From the NCBI GenBank assembly GCA_012728315.1, contig JAAYFI010000020.1, positions 1 through 64,000 on the forward strand: 64,000 nucleotides of DNA, in the 5' to 3' direction. Source of the stretch: Gammaproteobacteria bacterium (lineage in GTDB: Bacteria; Pseudomonadota; Gammaproteobacteria; Pseudomonadales; Pseudomonadaceae). The translations under genes and the position numbers were made by a program. The notes beneath the pieces were generated by a model, which did not search any database, was not told the DNA's origin, and saw only the letters and a list, made by a program, of their open reading frames with translations. This document shows, in pieces, positions 37,792-47,477 of the stretch (positions are counted from its first letter, which is position 1; the number at the start of each line of letters is the position of its first letter).

Positions 37792-38778
37792 ATGGCTGAT
37801 TCATCCTTACGACTGCTTTTACTTTTGCGCGAAATCCCACGCGAACCGCAGTTTGTCAGCAGTCAAACCCTACTCGAACGGTTAATAGATGGCGGTCACG
37901 AAGTGTCATTGCGTACCGTGCAACGTGACTTGCAGGCACTCTCGGCTTATTTTCCGCTGATACAAAACACACCACAGGGACGCGGTAAAACCGGACTGGG
38001 TTGGGCGTTTGCCGCCAACAGCCAAAGCATTTCCTTTCCGGTCATGGGCAGTGCTGCTGCGCTAACCTTGATGCTCGCCCACCAGCACCTACAAAACCTG
38101 CTACCCGTCGAAGTCCTCAATCACCTAGCGCCGTTTATCCAAGAAGCGCAAAACCTGCTCGCCACTCAGGATAACGGACAGTATCGCGACTGGTTCGACA
38201 AGGTGCGCATTGCGCCAAACACCGTCTTGCTGCCGCCGCAGGTGGAGGTCGAGACGTTAACAGCGATTTATCAGGCGCTGCTGGAAAACCGCCAATTCAG
38301 CGCCACTTACAAAGAGCAGCCCGAGCGCATCATTCACCCCTACGGATTAGTGCAGCAAGGCAGCGTGCTCTATCTGATTTGCCGTTTTTATGAATACGAC
38401 GATGTACGCATCACTGCGCTGCAGCGCTTTGAGCAGGTCAAGGTGCTCGATGAGCCGGTGCGCGAATTTACCGAATTTAATATTGATGATTATCTGGAAC
38501 TGGGTGTTATGCATTGGTCACCTGGCGAGCCAATGCAGCTCGAGCTGCGACTGCAACGCTGGCTGGGTAAACACTTAGATGAATCGCCGCTGTCCTATCA
38601 GCAGCAATTGCACAAGCAAGATGACGGGAGCTACCTGCTCAAAACCAGCGTACTCGACAGCCGACAACTGCGGCGCTGGCTGTTATCCCACTGCACAGAC
38701 TTAGTTATTCTTAAGCCACTGTCGTTGAAAAATTGGCTGAGCCAAGAACTCAAAAATGCACTACATCGACACAGCTAG
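37792..38778 (+). CDS. WYL-domain transcriptional regulator
   Basis: A 328-residue regulator. Residues about 5-75 form a winged helix-turn-helix (LLLLREIP, VSSQTLLERLIDGGHEVSLRTVQRDLQAL). The WYL domain spans about 160-230 (IHPYGLVQQGSVLYLICRFYEYDDVRITALQRFEQVKVLD), and a WCX-type C-terminal extension follows (QLELRLQRWLGKHLDESPL, RRWLLSHCTDLVILKPL). WYL repressors such as BrxR and CapW control defense operons and are released by nucleic-acid ligands. Here it may regulate the divergent AAA+ gene and its own transcript through the 36896-37128 interval. Confidence 0.9.
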   Translation: MADSSLRLLLLLREIPREPQFVSSQTLLERLIDGGHEVSLRTVQRDLQALSAYFPLIQNTPQGRGKTGLGWAFAANSQSISFPVMGSAAALTLMLAHQHLQNLLPVEVLNHLAPFIQEAQNLLATQDNGQYRDWFDKVRIAPNTVLLPPQVEVETLTAIYQALLENRQFSATYKEQPERIIHPYGLVQQGSVLYLICRFYEYDDVRITALQRFEQVKVLDEPVREFTEFNIDDYLELGVMHWSPGEPMQLELRLQRWLGKHLDESPLSYQQQLHKQDDGSYLLKTSVLDSRQLRRWLLSHCTDLVILKPLSLKNWLSQELKNALHRHS

Positions 38779-38944
38779 ACGAGGCTGCTCTGTGCAAGAT
38801 CAGCTTTGCAGTTCAACACCTCCCCGATCTTTGGCGACGTTTTACTTGACCAGCACCTGCGGCGCAGCGCCCAGTACACCCCTTTGATAACTTTCTCAGT
38901 AATCCGTGAAGAGTCTTCCTTTTCCCATATCAGTGCAGTGGCAA

Positions 38945-39253
38945 TCACGGCATCTGCTGCGCTGCGTGTTTCACTCGCAAAATTTCAACGGTACGGGATT
39001 CATCGAGCACCCGATAAAAAATAATGTAGTTCTTGTGTACCACCAACTCCCGCAACCAGCCGGGTAAACCGGGGCGGCCCGAGCGGCCCGCGCCGGGGAA
39101 CTCTGCAAGCAGCTTTGTCTTATCGCGCAGCTCCTTAGCAAACTCCTTGGCATTAATTGGACTGTCCTGGGCGATATAGTCAATGATGTTGTCTAAATCG
39201 GCTTCGGCAATGGGTCGCCAGATAACGCTGTAAGGTTTTCTTGACTTCGCCAT
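38945..39253 (-). CDS. RelE/ParE-family toxin
   Basis: A 102-residue basic protein with the ParE/RelE fold pattern: VIWRPIAEADLDNIIDYIAQDSP at the start, REL..KTKLLAEFPGAGRSGRP in the middle, and LVVHKNYIIFYRVLDESRTVEILRVKHAAQQ at the end, the last strand pair of the family. It lies 3 bases after the putative antitoxin gene. Whether it targets gyrase (ParE) or mRNA (RelE) cannot be told. Confidence 0.85.
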   Translation of the reverse strand: MAKSRKPYSVIWRPIAEADLDNIIDYIAQDSPINAKEFAKELRDKTKLLAEFPGAGRSGRPGLPGWLRELVVHKNYIIFYRVLDESRTVEILRVKHAAQQMP

Positions 39254-39256
39254 AAG

Positions 39257-39712
39257 TTAGCCAGGGTGCTTTTTGTCTGCCGCCATGTGGCGGGCAATAC
39301 GGGCGTCCATCCGGGCCATAACCTGATCATGTGGAATGCTTGGCCGGGGATCATCAATAGCTTCTTGGATCTCGGCAGCCAACCACTGGTTATAAGCTGC
39401 GGCTTCGTGCGCTTCGCGCATGGCATCGGCACGGCTCTGCCTACTGCGGCTCATGTCCTTCTGATCGGGGTTCCAGTCGGTGGCATCGATCTGGATAACG
39501 TCAATACCGACGTCCCGCAACACAATCAGCGCCGAAGTGGGATTACCAAAGCGGCGCGGTTCGGTAGTCCGTGCTTTCACTAGCACGGCATCTTGACCGC
39601 TGCGGGTAGCGATTTCAACATAGAAGCCTCCACCCTGCCCTTTCAGCGTTACACCTGTCACGCCACCGGCTCCAACCGTTGCGCGTAGTTGCTCTACTGT
39701 CATGCTGAGCAT
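39257..39712 (-). CDS. Putative antitoxin partner of the RelE/ParE toxin
   Basis: About 151 residues from the ATG at 39712; a longer start at 39733 is possible. The N-terminal half (LRATVGAGGVTGVTLKGQGGGFYVEIATRSG) is a strand-rich domain seen in plasmid-type proteins. The C-terminal half ends with SIPHDQVMARMDARIA, the type of toxin-wrapping tail found in many RelE antitoxins. It precedes the toxin by 3 bases. The assignment as antitoxin rests on position and this tail. Confidence 0.7.
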   Translation of the reverse strand: MLSMTVEQLRATVGAGGVTGVTLKGQGGGFYVEIATRSGQDAVLVKARTTEPRRFGNPTSALIVLRDVGIDVIQIDATDWNPDQKDMSRSRQSRADAMREAHEAAAYNQWLAAEIQEAIDDPRPSIPHDQVMARMDARIARHMAADKKHPG

Positions 39713-39733
39713 GATGCACTCCTTTATCAACAC

Positions 39734-40042
39734 GTGTTCGTATTAGGCTTAACTGTGCATGACTGATAGAATCCATGCAACACTTTTAGTGTCTAAAAAC
39801 GGTCGCTTTATGGTTTTTCAAGAGAGTTAAGGCCGGCAAGAGTTGCCAAGAGGCCGGGAAACGCAGGCAATGCGATAAGCGTTGCCGTTGTTTCAGGCGC
39901 TAGGCTGCAGAAAGCCTGCGGATTTGATTTGAATTGAAAGCCGTAAAAGTTATTGTGAGAAAGAGGTTTAAGCAGCAAACGCGTAGAAAAATTCTAGCAA
40001 ATTGCTATTTCTGCACACTTCATTTGACCATAACTCAACAAA
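39734..40042. other. Gene-free interval between toxin-antitoxin pair and zorD
   Basis: About 300 bases with no convincing ORF or RNA gene. On the minus strand it follows zorD and precedes the antitoxin, so it should contain the antitoxin promoter. No clear terminator is seen. Confidence 0.45.
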
Positions 40043-43000
40043 TCAGCTAAACATCCCTCTTATTACATCAGCCTCTTTAACTGGCTCAGAGGTAACCACC
40101 GCCTCTTTTAGCAGGTGTTTTCGATCCAGTAGCAATGCCAGATGTTCGTCAAATGACTGCTTGCTAGGATGCAAACTAAAGGGATAGTAAATACAGACAT
40201 CTTTTTCCTGGCCGATTCGATAGACACGGTCAGTGGCCTGTGCCTCTTTTGCTGGGTTCCAGTGGCGCTCAAGATGAATCACATGGTTAGCACCGACAAT
40301 GGTCAAGCCTACTCCTGCGGCAATCGGAGACATAATAATAATGTTGAAACCGGGCTTAGCTTCAAACTGTTTAATCATGCTTTTTCGGGTCGCTGACTCA
40401 CGCCCACTGCTGCTCTCTACTGTTTTGGTATCACCATTAATAACGTCGACTTTTAAGTTGTAGAGCGCATCTAGCGCTTGTTTTAACATCAGCTGCAGAC
40501 GCTTATTAATCACAAATATAATGACTTTTTCACTCTTTGCCTGAATTTGATCTAGGACTTGCTTAAGTGCAATTAGCTTGGCTGAGCCAGATAAAAACTC
40601 TTGCCCTTGGTTGGCAGTCATCATATTCAAAGTGCTGGGACTCTGTAACCTTGGGTGCAAGCTAATATTACGCAGTGCAGCTAAAGCAGTGAGTGCAACA
40701 CCTTTTTCTAGAGAGTCGACCTGCTGCTGATAGCCACTTAATATACCGTCATACTCTTTAAGCTGAGCACCCCGCATATCTTGCCCTAGGTATTCTAAAA
40801 GCTCCGTATTGTCTGCGTTTTTATGTAGCTGTTTTCCTACAAACGAACGCTTTACTGGTAAGCCCGGTAGCTCTTCTTCTTTGGTACGCCGCAACATAAA
40901 AGCACCGGTAGCTTGTCGTAGCTGTTCGCCGATTTCTATGCGTTTAGCTTCTTTTTCTTCAGCTGCGGCTTGCACAATTGGAGTGACCCAGTTCTGACGG
41001 AAAACAGACCAGTCACCTAACAAGCCAGGCTGGGCAGTATCCAGCAAACACCAGAAGTCAGCCAGACTGTTCTCTACAGGGGTACCGGTTACCAGCATTT
41101 TAAAATCAGCTTTTAGTGCTTTAGCAGCTCGGGTTTGCAAGGTATTCGGGTTTTTAATATTTTGTGCTTCATCAAAAAACACCAAGCCCCAGTCCACTTT
41201 ACATAGGGAGAACTGGTATGAACGCAAGGTATCATAGGTGGTAACCACTAAACGTCCTGGCATATCTAAACGTTTAAGGCCAGCTTCTTGACCCACATGC
41301 AGTGCGTATTTAATTTCAGGTGTTCCTTGATCACTGTCCTCACGTCCATTCATTTGCTCAGTGAGCTGAACGGACTCACGATCAACACCTGCAACACGAA
41401 ACTTATTTAGATCTTTACCTGATTGTAAAATCTGGATATCCGTAAAGGGGGACTCTTTGAATGTCACAGCCACTTCATCTTTCCAGTTATCTAGTAAGCT
41501 GAGCGGCGCAACCACCAAGATTGGCTTAAGAGTTTTATTATGCTGTTCAAGCAACCTGTAGTACTCGTTGATTGCTACCAGTGACATATAGGTTTTACCT
41601 AAACCCATATCGTCCGCTAATAACGCGCCCTCAATACGGACCGGCTGCTTACTCTGCGCTACCGCTTGACTGATTAAACTAATAGCCCATTCAACGCCTT
41701 TACGCTGATGTGGATACGGCTCACGCAAACAGGCTTGCCAGTCAATCTGATTAGAATCAAACTCACGACTGGCTAACTCAAGTAGATACTTGTTTTTCTC
41801 TTCAGCAGTTTCTAGTAAAAGCGTCCATCTTTTTGCTGACCCAGTCTCCTCTTTGTCAGAAGCGTCTGGCTTAGTGCTTTCGCCACCATCGTACTCACCG
41901 CCTGCATAGCGCGTTTCTAAATTTTCTAACTGCTGGGCAATATCTGCAGAATCACTGATATCAATAGATTCTCCATCAAACCGCATAACCGTAGCATTGC
42001 TAGCCCGCGCAGCCTTGTATTGTTCTTCAAATCGCTGCAAATCTTCAGGACATTTAATCACTGCCTCAAGATTTTTAATGGGCTGCTTTTCAGTTAGACC
42101 ATCACTGAACCAATCAGTTTTTTCACTATCGAGCTCACCAAAAGAAAGAAAAACCAGCTCACCAATGCCTGTTACTCGCGTAGAAAACCCAACATCCAAA
42201 TCAATTAAGCTCGCATCTAAAAAAGCACTCGGGTTTTCAATAAAATTCTTAACCTGCTCTTTTGGAATATGTTGGTTTTTGAAGACTTCATCAATTGCTT
42301 GGCGTTTTTTTTCATCCAGCAGAACGATGGTATTCTCAACACGCAACGCACCACTGTCTTGCGAGCCAATCACCTGTCCCCAACGTGACTCTAATTGCTC
42401 ATTGGTTAATGAATCGATGCTGGGACGCAGCGTTAAGCTGCCATCACTGTTGCGATGAACATGCACGCCTATACTTTCAGGGACTTTTACAATGAACTGC
42501 TCAAAGTGTTTTAAATCGATATCCATCCCAGAGTCTTTAGCGAGTTGCAGCTGAGCTATTAAGCGCAGATTCTGTAGCTCACTACGCTGCTCAGCAGTGA
42601 GCTCTTGATGCTGCTGCCATGCTTCTAGACCAAGCAACTCGCCAGTGTTTAAACGAGCGTGTCTGTTTCCAGGCAACTTTATATAAGGCCCTCTAAACTC
42701 AACAGGGAGCTGGCCATGCTCTGCTAGCTCAACAAATAACGATACTGAAAAGTCTTTCTGGGTGGTGAAGCTGCGTGCCTGTGCTGTAAATTTCAGCTTC
42801 TGCCGTGGCTCAATGGCTAAGATATTCGCGATTTCAATGTCTTCAATTTCGCTATCACCAAGCTGAGCAGACACCACTTCTTTTGGCAGTAGAAAACCAT
42901 TAGGCAACGCTTTAGCTAAACCTTGCTCTACAAGCATTTTCAAAACAGTATGTTGCAAAGAGGTTTTCTGAGCCTTTTCAAATGCCGAAAAAAGCTCAGG

Positions 43001-43108
43001 AGCGGTGGCATATAACAACCCTTCGGAATTCGCTGTCACTTGATAAATATCCGATGACTCTGAAGCCTTATTACCAAGTAAAGTTCTAAGTGTTTTTATA
43101 ATGCTCAC
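40043..43108 (-). CDS. zorD: Zorya ZorD, SNF2-family helicase
   Basis: A 1021-residue protein. About 470 N-terminal residues are ZorD-specific. The Snf2 motor follows: LLADDMGLGKTYMSLVAINEYY (Walker A variant typical of Snf2), LVFFDEAQNIKNP (DEAQ box), MLVTGTPVENSLADFW (motif III), and in the second lobe VIFVINKRLQLML and QATDRVYRIGQEKDV (motif VI). It is the last gene of the type I Zorya operon and supplies the DNA-processing effector. The gap to zorC is 29 bases. Confidence 0.94.
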   Translation of the reverse strand: MSIIKTLRTLLGNKASESSDIYQVTANSEGLLYATAPELFSAFEKAQKTSLQHTVLKMLVEQGLAKALPNGFLLPKEVVSAQLGDSEIEDIEIANILAIEPRQKLKFTAQARSFTTQKDFSVSLFVELAEHGQLPVEFRGPYIKLPGNRHARLNTGELLGLEAWQQHQELTAEQRSELQNLRLIAQLQLAKDSGMDIDLKHFEQFIVKVPESIGVHVHRNSDGSLTLRPSIDSLTNEQLESRWGQVIGSQDSGALRVENTIVLLDEKKRQAIDEVFKNQHIPKEQVKNFIENPSAFLDASLIDLDVGFSTRVTGIGELVFLSFGELDSEKTDWFSDGLTEKQPIKNLEAVIKCPEDLQRFEEQYKAARASNATVMRFDGESIDISDSADIAQQLENLETRYAGGEYDGGESTKPDASDKEETGSAKRWTLLLETAEEKNKYLLELASREFDSNQIDWQACLREPYPHQRKGVEWAISLISQAVAQSKQPVRIEGALLADDMGLGKTYMSLVAINEYYRLLEQHNKTLKPILVVAPLSLLDNWKDEVAVTFKESPFTDIQILQSGKDLNKFRVAGVDRESVQLTEQMNGREDSDQGTPEIKYALHVGQEAGLKRLDMPGRLVVTTYDTLRSYQFSLCKVDWGLVFFDEAQNIKNPNTLQTRAAKALKADFKMLVTGTPVENSLADFWCLLDTAQPGLLGDWSVFRQNWVTPIVQAAAEEKEAKRIEIGEQLRQATGAFMLRRTKEEELPGLPVKRSFVGKQLHKNADNTELLEYLGQDMRGAQLKEYDGILSGYQQQVDSLEKGVALTALAALRNISLHPRLQSPSTLNMMTANQGQEFLSGSAKLIALKQVLDQIQAKSEKVIIFVINKRLQLMLKQALDALYNLKVDVINGDTKTVESSSGRESATRKSMIKQFEAKPGFNIIIMSPIAAGVGLTIVGANHVIHLERHWNPAKEAQATDRVYRIGQEKDVCIYYPFSLHPSKQSFDEHLALLLDRKHLLKEAVVTSEPVKEADVIRGMFS

Positions 43109-43137
43109 TGCTCACACCTTTAAATAATTAACAGGTA

Positions 43138-44685
43138 TTATTTATATTGTCTTTTGCGTAAGTAAGGCTGACCAAAGCGTCCTAAATAATACTCGTAATC
43201 TTCGCGGTTCATTATCTTCTCAAGGTCGATTTTAATTCCGTTATCGTACAAAAACTCAACCACTTCATTTCGCCACGTGTTTTCGTGGTGAGTAATATCT
43301 TTATAGGGCCAGCCCGGGTATTTATCTTTATAGCTTTGTAACACACTATGGGTTAGATCTGAGCGAGTTAATCTCATTTTAGAATCATAAGCATCAAACA
43401 AGTCTGTTGGCTTAGCTAGATACAACCATATTTTAAAACTATGCGACCCTTGAATTAAGTAAAAATCGCCACAGTCCAAATAAATAACGGCTGTATCCGT
43501 CATTCCAGTTAAGGGGATATAGCTTATTTTACTTTCTTTACTGATATTTCTATTAACAAACCCAGCAGCGCGAGTGCCTAACATTAAGCGTGCATTGCGA
43601 ATAATTCCCTGCTCAAATAGCCCTTCCAAAAACCTTTTACGTGCAGGAAACATCCGCTGTAGTTTTTGGTCATTCTCGCTCACTCCATACGCTTCTACTG
43701 CCTCAAGGAACAAACGTAAGTCCTCCTTAGCAAGCCAGCTTCTTACCCGTGATATTCTTTGCTCGCCTAAAGGCTGCCACCATTTCCGGAAGTTACTGGC
43801 TGTATTGCTAATGCGTGGATCACCAGCGATTTCAAGCAAAACTCCCAGCCATTCATCAGTAGGCCGTTCAGTGACTTTATCAATCAACAACTGCATCGCA
43901 ACGTGGCCTAGGCGTTTCTGACCGTCGTAAGCTGCATTAAAAACTGACCTACGTTGTATTTCTACCAGTACAGAATCCCACTGTCCTTCAGCCAAGCCTT
44001 CTATTTTCTTGATGTAGAACACATAGCGACACTGCTCAGCAAAGTGCCCTGTATCAAAGCCTTTTAAACCAAGCTGATCAAATAAGTCTTGTAAATCAAG
44101 ATTGCGCTGCGCCGCATAATCGACAGTCTCAAGCACCGCATTGTCTGCTAACAGGATGTCTTGATGCTCAACAAACGCATCAAACAGGTTTTTAACTGTT
44201 GTTTGATTCCGTTTTCTTTTTCTTATGGAGAAATACTCAAGCTGTTTTTTCAAGAGGTCTTTTAGTGCTTGTAAGAAACCTGCAGTATGTTGCCCTAAAT
44301 TTTCGAGCTGGTCGTAAAATTTTAAATAAAGGCTCATTAACTGGATTGTAACCAAACGCCCGAGCCAGCCGACCCTTTGCTTTAAATACTCTAAGACGTC
44401 TGTCCGCAATAAACGACTGCGCATCGCCTCATCATTGAGCCATAACCAAGTCATCGCCCGTAACGTAAGACGATCTTCTAAAAAGCTGATAAATTCTGTG
44501 GCTGAACCGCCGTCCCTAACCCAGGCTTTAATTTCATCAACTCGCTCATGGAATCGCGCTGATTGTGTTCCAGAGCCTTCACTGCGAACCTGCTCAATGA
44601 CCTCTTTCCATTGCTGAAAAGTGTGCCCTGGCCACTCAGCTAACTGTATTTCACTCAGGCTAGGTAACTTCATCTTAGCTCTCAA
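43138..44685 (-). CDS. zorC: Zorya ZorC, EH-signature protein
   Basis: A 515-residue protein of the EH_Signature family, the marker of type I Zorya. The mostly helical N-terminal part (LAEWPGHTFQQWKEVIEQV, WLGRLVTIQLMSLYLKFYDQLE) is followed by the conserved C-terminal core (DTAVIYLDCGDFYLIQGSHSFKIWLYLA). ZorC is a DNA-binding cytoplasmic component acting with ZorD downstream of the ZorAB motor. The start overlaps the zorB end by 11 bases. Confidence 0.92.
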   Translation of the reverse strand: MRAKMKLPSLSEIQLAEWPGHTFQQWKEVIEQVRSEGSGTQSARFHERVDEIKAWVRDGGSATEFISFLEDRLTLRAMTWLWLNDEAMRSRLLRTDVLEYLKQRVGWLGRLVTIQLMSLYLKFYDQLENLGQHTAGFLQALKDLLKKQLEYFSIRKRKRNQTTVKNLFDAFVEHQDILLADNAVLETVDYAAQRNLDLQDLFDQLGLKGFDTGHFAEQCRYVFYIKKIEGLAEGQWDSVLVEIQRRSVFNAAYDGQKRLGHVAMQLLIDKVTERPTDEWLGVLLEIAGDPRISNTASNFRKWWQPLGEQRISRVRSWLAKEDLRLFLEAVEAYGVSENDQKLQRMFPARKRFLEGLFEQGIIRNARLMLGTRAAGFVNRNISKESKISYIPLTGMTDTAVIYLDCGDFYLIQGSHSFKIWLYLAKPTDLFDAYDSKMRLTRSDLTHSVLQSYKDKYPGWPYKDITHHENTWRNEVVEFLYDNGIKIDLEKIMNREDYEYYLGRFGQPYLRKRQYK

Positions 44686-45430
44686 TAATCTCTATTTGAG
44701 CACGCTCAATCTCTTCGCTTTTAGGTCTGCGAATAGTGATACGAATATCAATACGTCGATTAGCGCTAAGCTCGTCAGCTGTTTCCTGACTGGCTGTCAC
44801 TGGTCGTGTCTCACCATAGCCACTGACAGAAAACAAAGGCTTATTCTCTTTATTAACCATAGTTTGCAAGTTGCCTTGGGCGGGTAATGCATCGCTCCAA
44901 TATTGCCACAATGAAATGGCTCTAAAGGTCGAAAGCCCCCAGTTACCTGTCCCCATAAAACCATTAAAGGGGCGATTATCGGTATGGCCTTCTACAAAAA
45001 CAGTATCCAGATACTCAAGCCGATTCTCACGATTAATGACTTGGTACAACACCTCTCCAATGGAATATGCAGTGCTGCGGTATTCAGGCTGAATATTATA
45101 AGCGGCTGTATCAAACCCCAAGAGGTCATTTGGTATACGCAGCACGCTGTCGTTTTCACTCACAACAACCTGAATACCTCGCTTTGCGAGTTCTTCAGCA
45201 GCTTCGTCTAGAATGGTTTTGCGTACCTTTTCAGCGGCCTGCAACACTTCGATTTCATCATCGAGTTCGTCAACTTTTTCCTGTAGCTCTGCCTCGGTTT
45301 CCATCAACTGAACCATTAAAGCAATAGCAGCAAGAATAAAAATAACCAACAATGCTGACATGATGTCGGAAAACGACATCCAGTACGGGTTTTCCTCATC
45401 GACTGAGTTTGCCGGCTGATATTTACGCAT
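44675..45430 (-). CDS. zorB: Zorya ZorB, OmpA/MotB-like stator subunit
   Basis: A 251-residue MotB-like protein. One membrane helix lies near the N-terminus with the proton-path aspartate (SFSDIMSALLVIFILAAIALMV), then a coiled coil (EAELQEKVDELDDEIEVLQ) and a peptidoglycan-binding OmpA-like domain (FVEGHTDNRPF, SGYGETRPV, LSANRRIDIRI). With ZorA it forms an envelope-spanning proton-driven motor. The zorA and zorB frames overlap by 8 bases. Confidence 0.95.
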   Translation of the reverse strand: MRKYQPANSVDEENPYWMSFSDIMSALLVIFILAAIALMVQLMETEAELQEKVDELDDEIEVLQAAEKVRKTILDEAAEELAKRGIQVVVSENDSVLRIPNDLLGFDTAAYNIQPEYRSTAYSIGEVLYQVINRENRLEYLDTVFVEGHTDNRPFNGFMGTGNWGLSTFRAISLWQYWSDALPAQGNLQTMVNKENKPLFSVSGYGETRPVTASQETADELSANRRIDIRITIRRPKSEEIERAQIEIIES

Positions 45431-47441
45431 GGGTTTCTACCTTGTGCTCAATATCATCAACCAAGCTACTCATTACGCCAATCACGTTCTTCATTTCTTC
45501 AGCAAAACCCATAGTTTGCTGGTTCCAAACCTGCATGCGTTCATTCGTTTGGTTGTTAACTTCATTGCTATAGGCTCTCAACCACTCTTCTGTTTGTTTT
45601 TCAAGCCCCTGAACCTGATCCGTAAACACCTCTAGCGTTTCAGCAAACTCTTCACCCAAACCTCTTAGGAAGCTTTTTTGCTGCTCTTCTAACTGGTTGA
45701 AACCCTGGTTTGCCGACTCTGCAGTTTTCTTCAACTCGTTAGCTGTTTCGAGCAAGTTATCTTGCAAGCTTCTTAACTGCTGGCTTTGTTGAGTTAAATG
45801 CCCAGCAAGCTGGCTATTTTCCTCATTGGTTTTAGCAAGCCCTGTGTTTAATAACTCCAACGCGCCAGCCAATTCTGTTGTTGCAGTCCGAGTATTACTT
45901 GAAAGCAAGCCTAATTGCTGACTAGTACTTTCGAGGTTTCGGCTACTGCTTTCCATTCCTTTTATCGCTTGCTCTAAATGGCCACTTAACTGCTTATGAT
46001 GCTCAACCAACAAACGATTCTGCTCAGCCGAGTTACGGCTAAACTCAGCTAACTCAGCCAGCAAGCCTGCCTGCTCTTTACCCAGCTCTTGAATCGTAGT
46101 GCTGACTTGTTCTTGCCTTAGCTTTTCACGCGTATCAGCGTGTTGCTGTGCTTCTTGCTGCTGTGCTGTCAGCTGCTGAATTAAACCTTGCTGCTGAACA
46201 GATACACTATTGATGAGTTCTTGATGCTGCTGATGCGTTGCTTTAGCGTGCTGTTGATTTTCTTTAGCCCAATCCTCTTGCTTAGCTTGCTGTTGTTGCA
46301 GCATAGCCACTAGGTTTTCTTGTAGTTTTTGCTGCTGTGACTGTTGTTGATTTTGCTGCTCTGTGGATTTAGCTAAAAATTCATCTTGCTGGACATTTAA
46401 CCGTTCAAAAACCTGATGCAGTTGTTCACTAATCTGCTGCATGGAGTCTTGCATTGCTTGAGCTGCACCGTTCATTTCTTGCGTCTGGGCCTGCCCTGCT
46501 TGACGCATGCCTGCCATAAACTCAGTCATCAACCCTTCTAGCGCCTGAGAAGACTGTTGCTGTGTATTACTCACCAAACTATCAATCGCTGGTTTCATAA
46601 TACTGTTGAGTGTGCTGGACAATGCAGCCTGCATTTGCTCACCCATATTGGTCACAGACTTTTGCAGCTCGGTACCAATTTTCTCATGTAAGGTTTGCAA
46701 AGCAGATTTGCTCTGCTCACTGTAATCCTCAATATGCAACAACGACTGCTCATTTGAGACCACTGGGAACATTTGCGATAGCTGTACATTGAGTTGTTCC
46801 ACCGAGGTATGCGCTCTTCTTTCTAGCCCCCTTTCAACTACTCCTGCAACTAAGCTTAAGAACACCCCCCAAACAGAGGTAGTAAATGCGATGGATGCGC
46901 TGCCAATTAACTGACTAATTCCTTCCTTTAGAACTGCTGTATCATCTGTATTAGGATCCAGACCTTTCAAACCAATAACCAGACCGACAAATGTACCTAA
47001 AACACCAATAGCAACTAAAATACTCGGCACTGACACTATAAAGCGGTTATTACTTAACCAAGGATAAAGGCTCTGACTATTGAAAAAATATTTACTATCA
47101 AGCGTAGTGAAAAGCTTTGTCTTTGCCGAATTGCTAACTAAGTGCTGTTCAAAATCAAACCATTGCCTTTTAAAAACCCTATCTTTTAACTCACCAAACT
47201 GCTCTTTAAGGTTCGCTTTTAATGCTACCCCTTGCTCTTCTTGATTAGATAAAATTCTTATAGTATTTTTTATCCGTTGCTTTCTTTTAACTATTAAATA
47301 TAAAAACAGAAAAAGCCCATACAGTACAGCTATAGCAAGCATAGAATAAACAATAAACTGGCTAATACTGTCACTCGGTTTAACAGCATCAAACAAGCCA
47401 GCTAAAGAAAAAAGACTTTCCAAAATACCCCCTCCAAACAA
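45423..47441 (-). CDS. zorA: Zorya ZorA, MotA/ExbB-like motor with long cytoplasmic tail
   Basis: A 672-residue protein. Membrane helices lie at about residues 28-50, 130-155 and 175-205 (SVPSILVAIGVLGTFVGLVIGL; LIGSASIAFTTSVWGVFLSLVAG), matching the MotA/TolQ/ExbB pore domain. The remaining 430 residues are a glutamine-rich coiled coil, the long intracellular tail that carries the invasion signal in type I Zorya. The tail shows no break. The gene follows a 225-residue unassigned gene by about 36 bases. Confidence 0.95.
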   Translation of the reverse strand: MFGGGILESLFSLAGLFDAVKPSDSISQFIVYSMLAIAVLYGLFLFLYLIVKRKQRIKNTIRILSNQEEQGVALKANLKEQFGELKDRVFKRQWFDFEQHLVSNSAKTKLFTTLDSKYFFNSQSLYPWLSNNRFIVSVPSILVAIGVLGTFVGLVIGLKGLDPNTDDTAVLKEGISQLIGSASIAFTTSVWGVFLSLVAGVVERGLERRAHTSVEQLNVQLSQMFPVVSNEQSLLHIEDYSEQSKSALQTLHEKIGTELQKSVTNMGEQMQAALSSTLNSIMKPAIDSLVSNTQQQSSQALEGLMTEFMAGMRQAGQAQTQEMNGAAQAMQDSMQQISEQLHQVFERLNVQQDEFLAKSTEQQNQQQSQQQKLQENLVAMLQQQQAKQEDWAKENQQHAKATHQQHQELINSVSVQQQGLIQQLTAQQQEAQQHADTREKLRQEQVSTTIQELGKEQAGLLAELAEFSRNSAEQNRLLVEHHKQLSGHLEQAIKGMESSSRNLESTSQQLGLLSSNTRTATTELAGALELLNTGLAKTNEENSQLAGHLTQQSQQLRSLQDNLLETANELKKTAESANQGFNQLEEQQKSFLRGLGEEFAETLEVFTDQVQGLEKQTEEWLRAYSNEVNNQTNERMQVWNQQTMGFAEEMKNVIGVMSSLVDDIEHKVETHA

Positions 47442-47477
47442 CTTAAATTTATGTGTTTATATTGAGTTAGATGCTGA

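Noticed and set aside
45423-47441. Glutamine-rich repeats in zorA as an unstable repeat tract or assembly artefact
   Set aside because: They are degenerate coiled-coil codons, expected of the ZorA tail, with no exact tandem unit.
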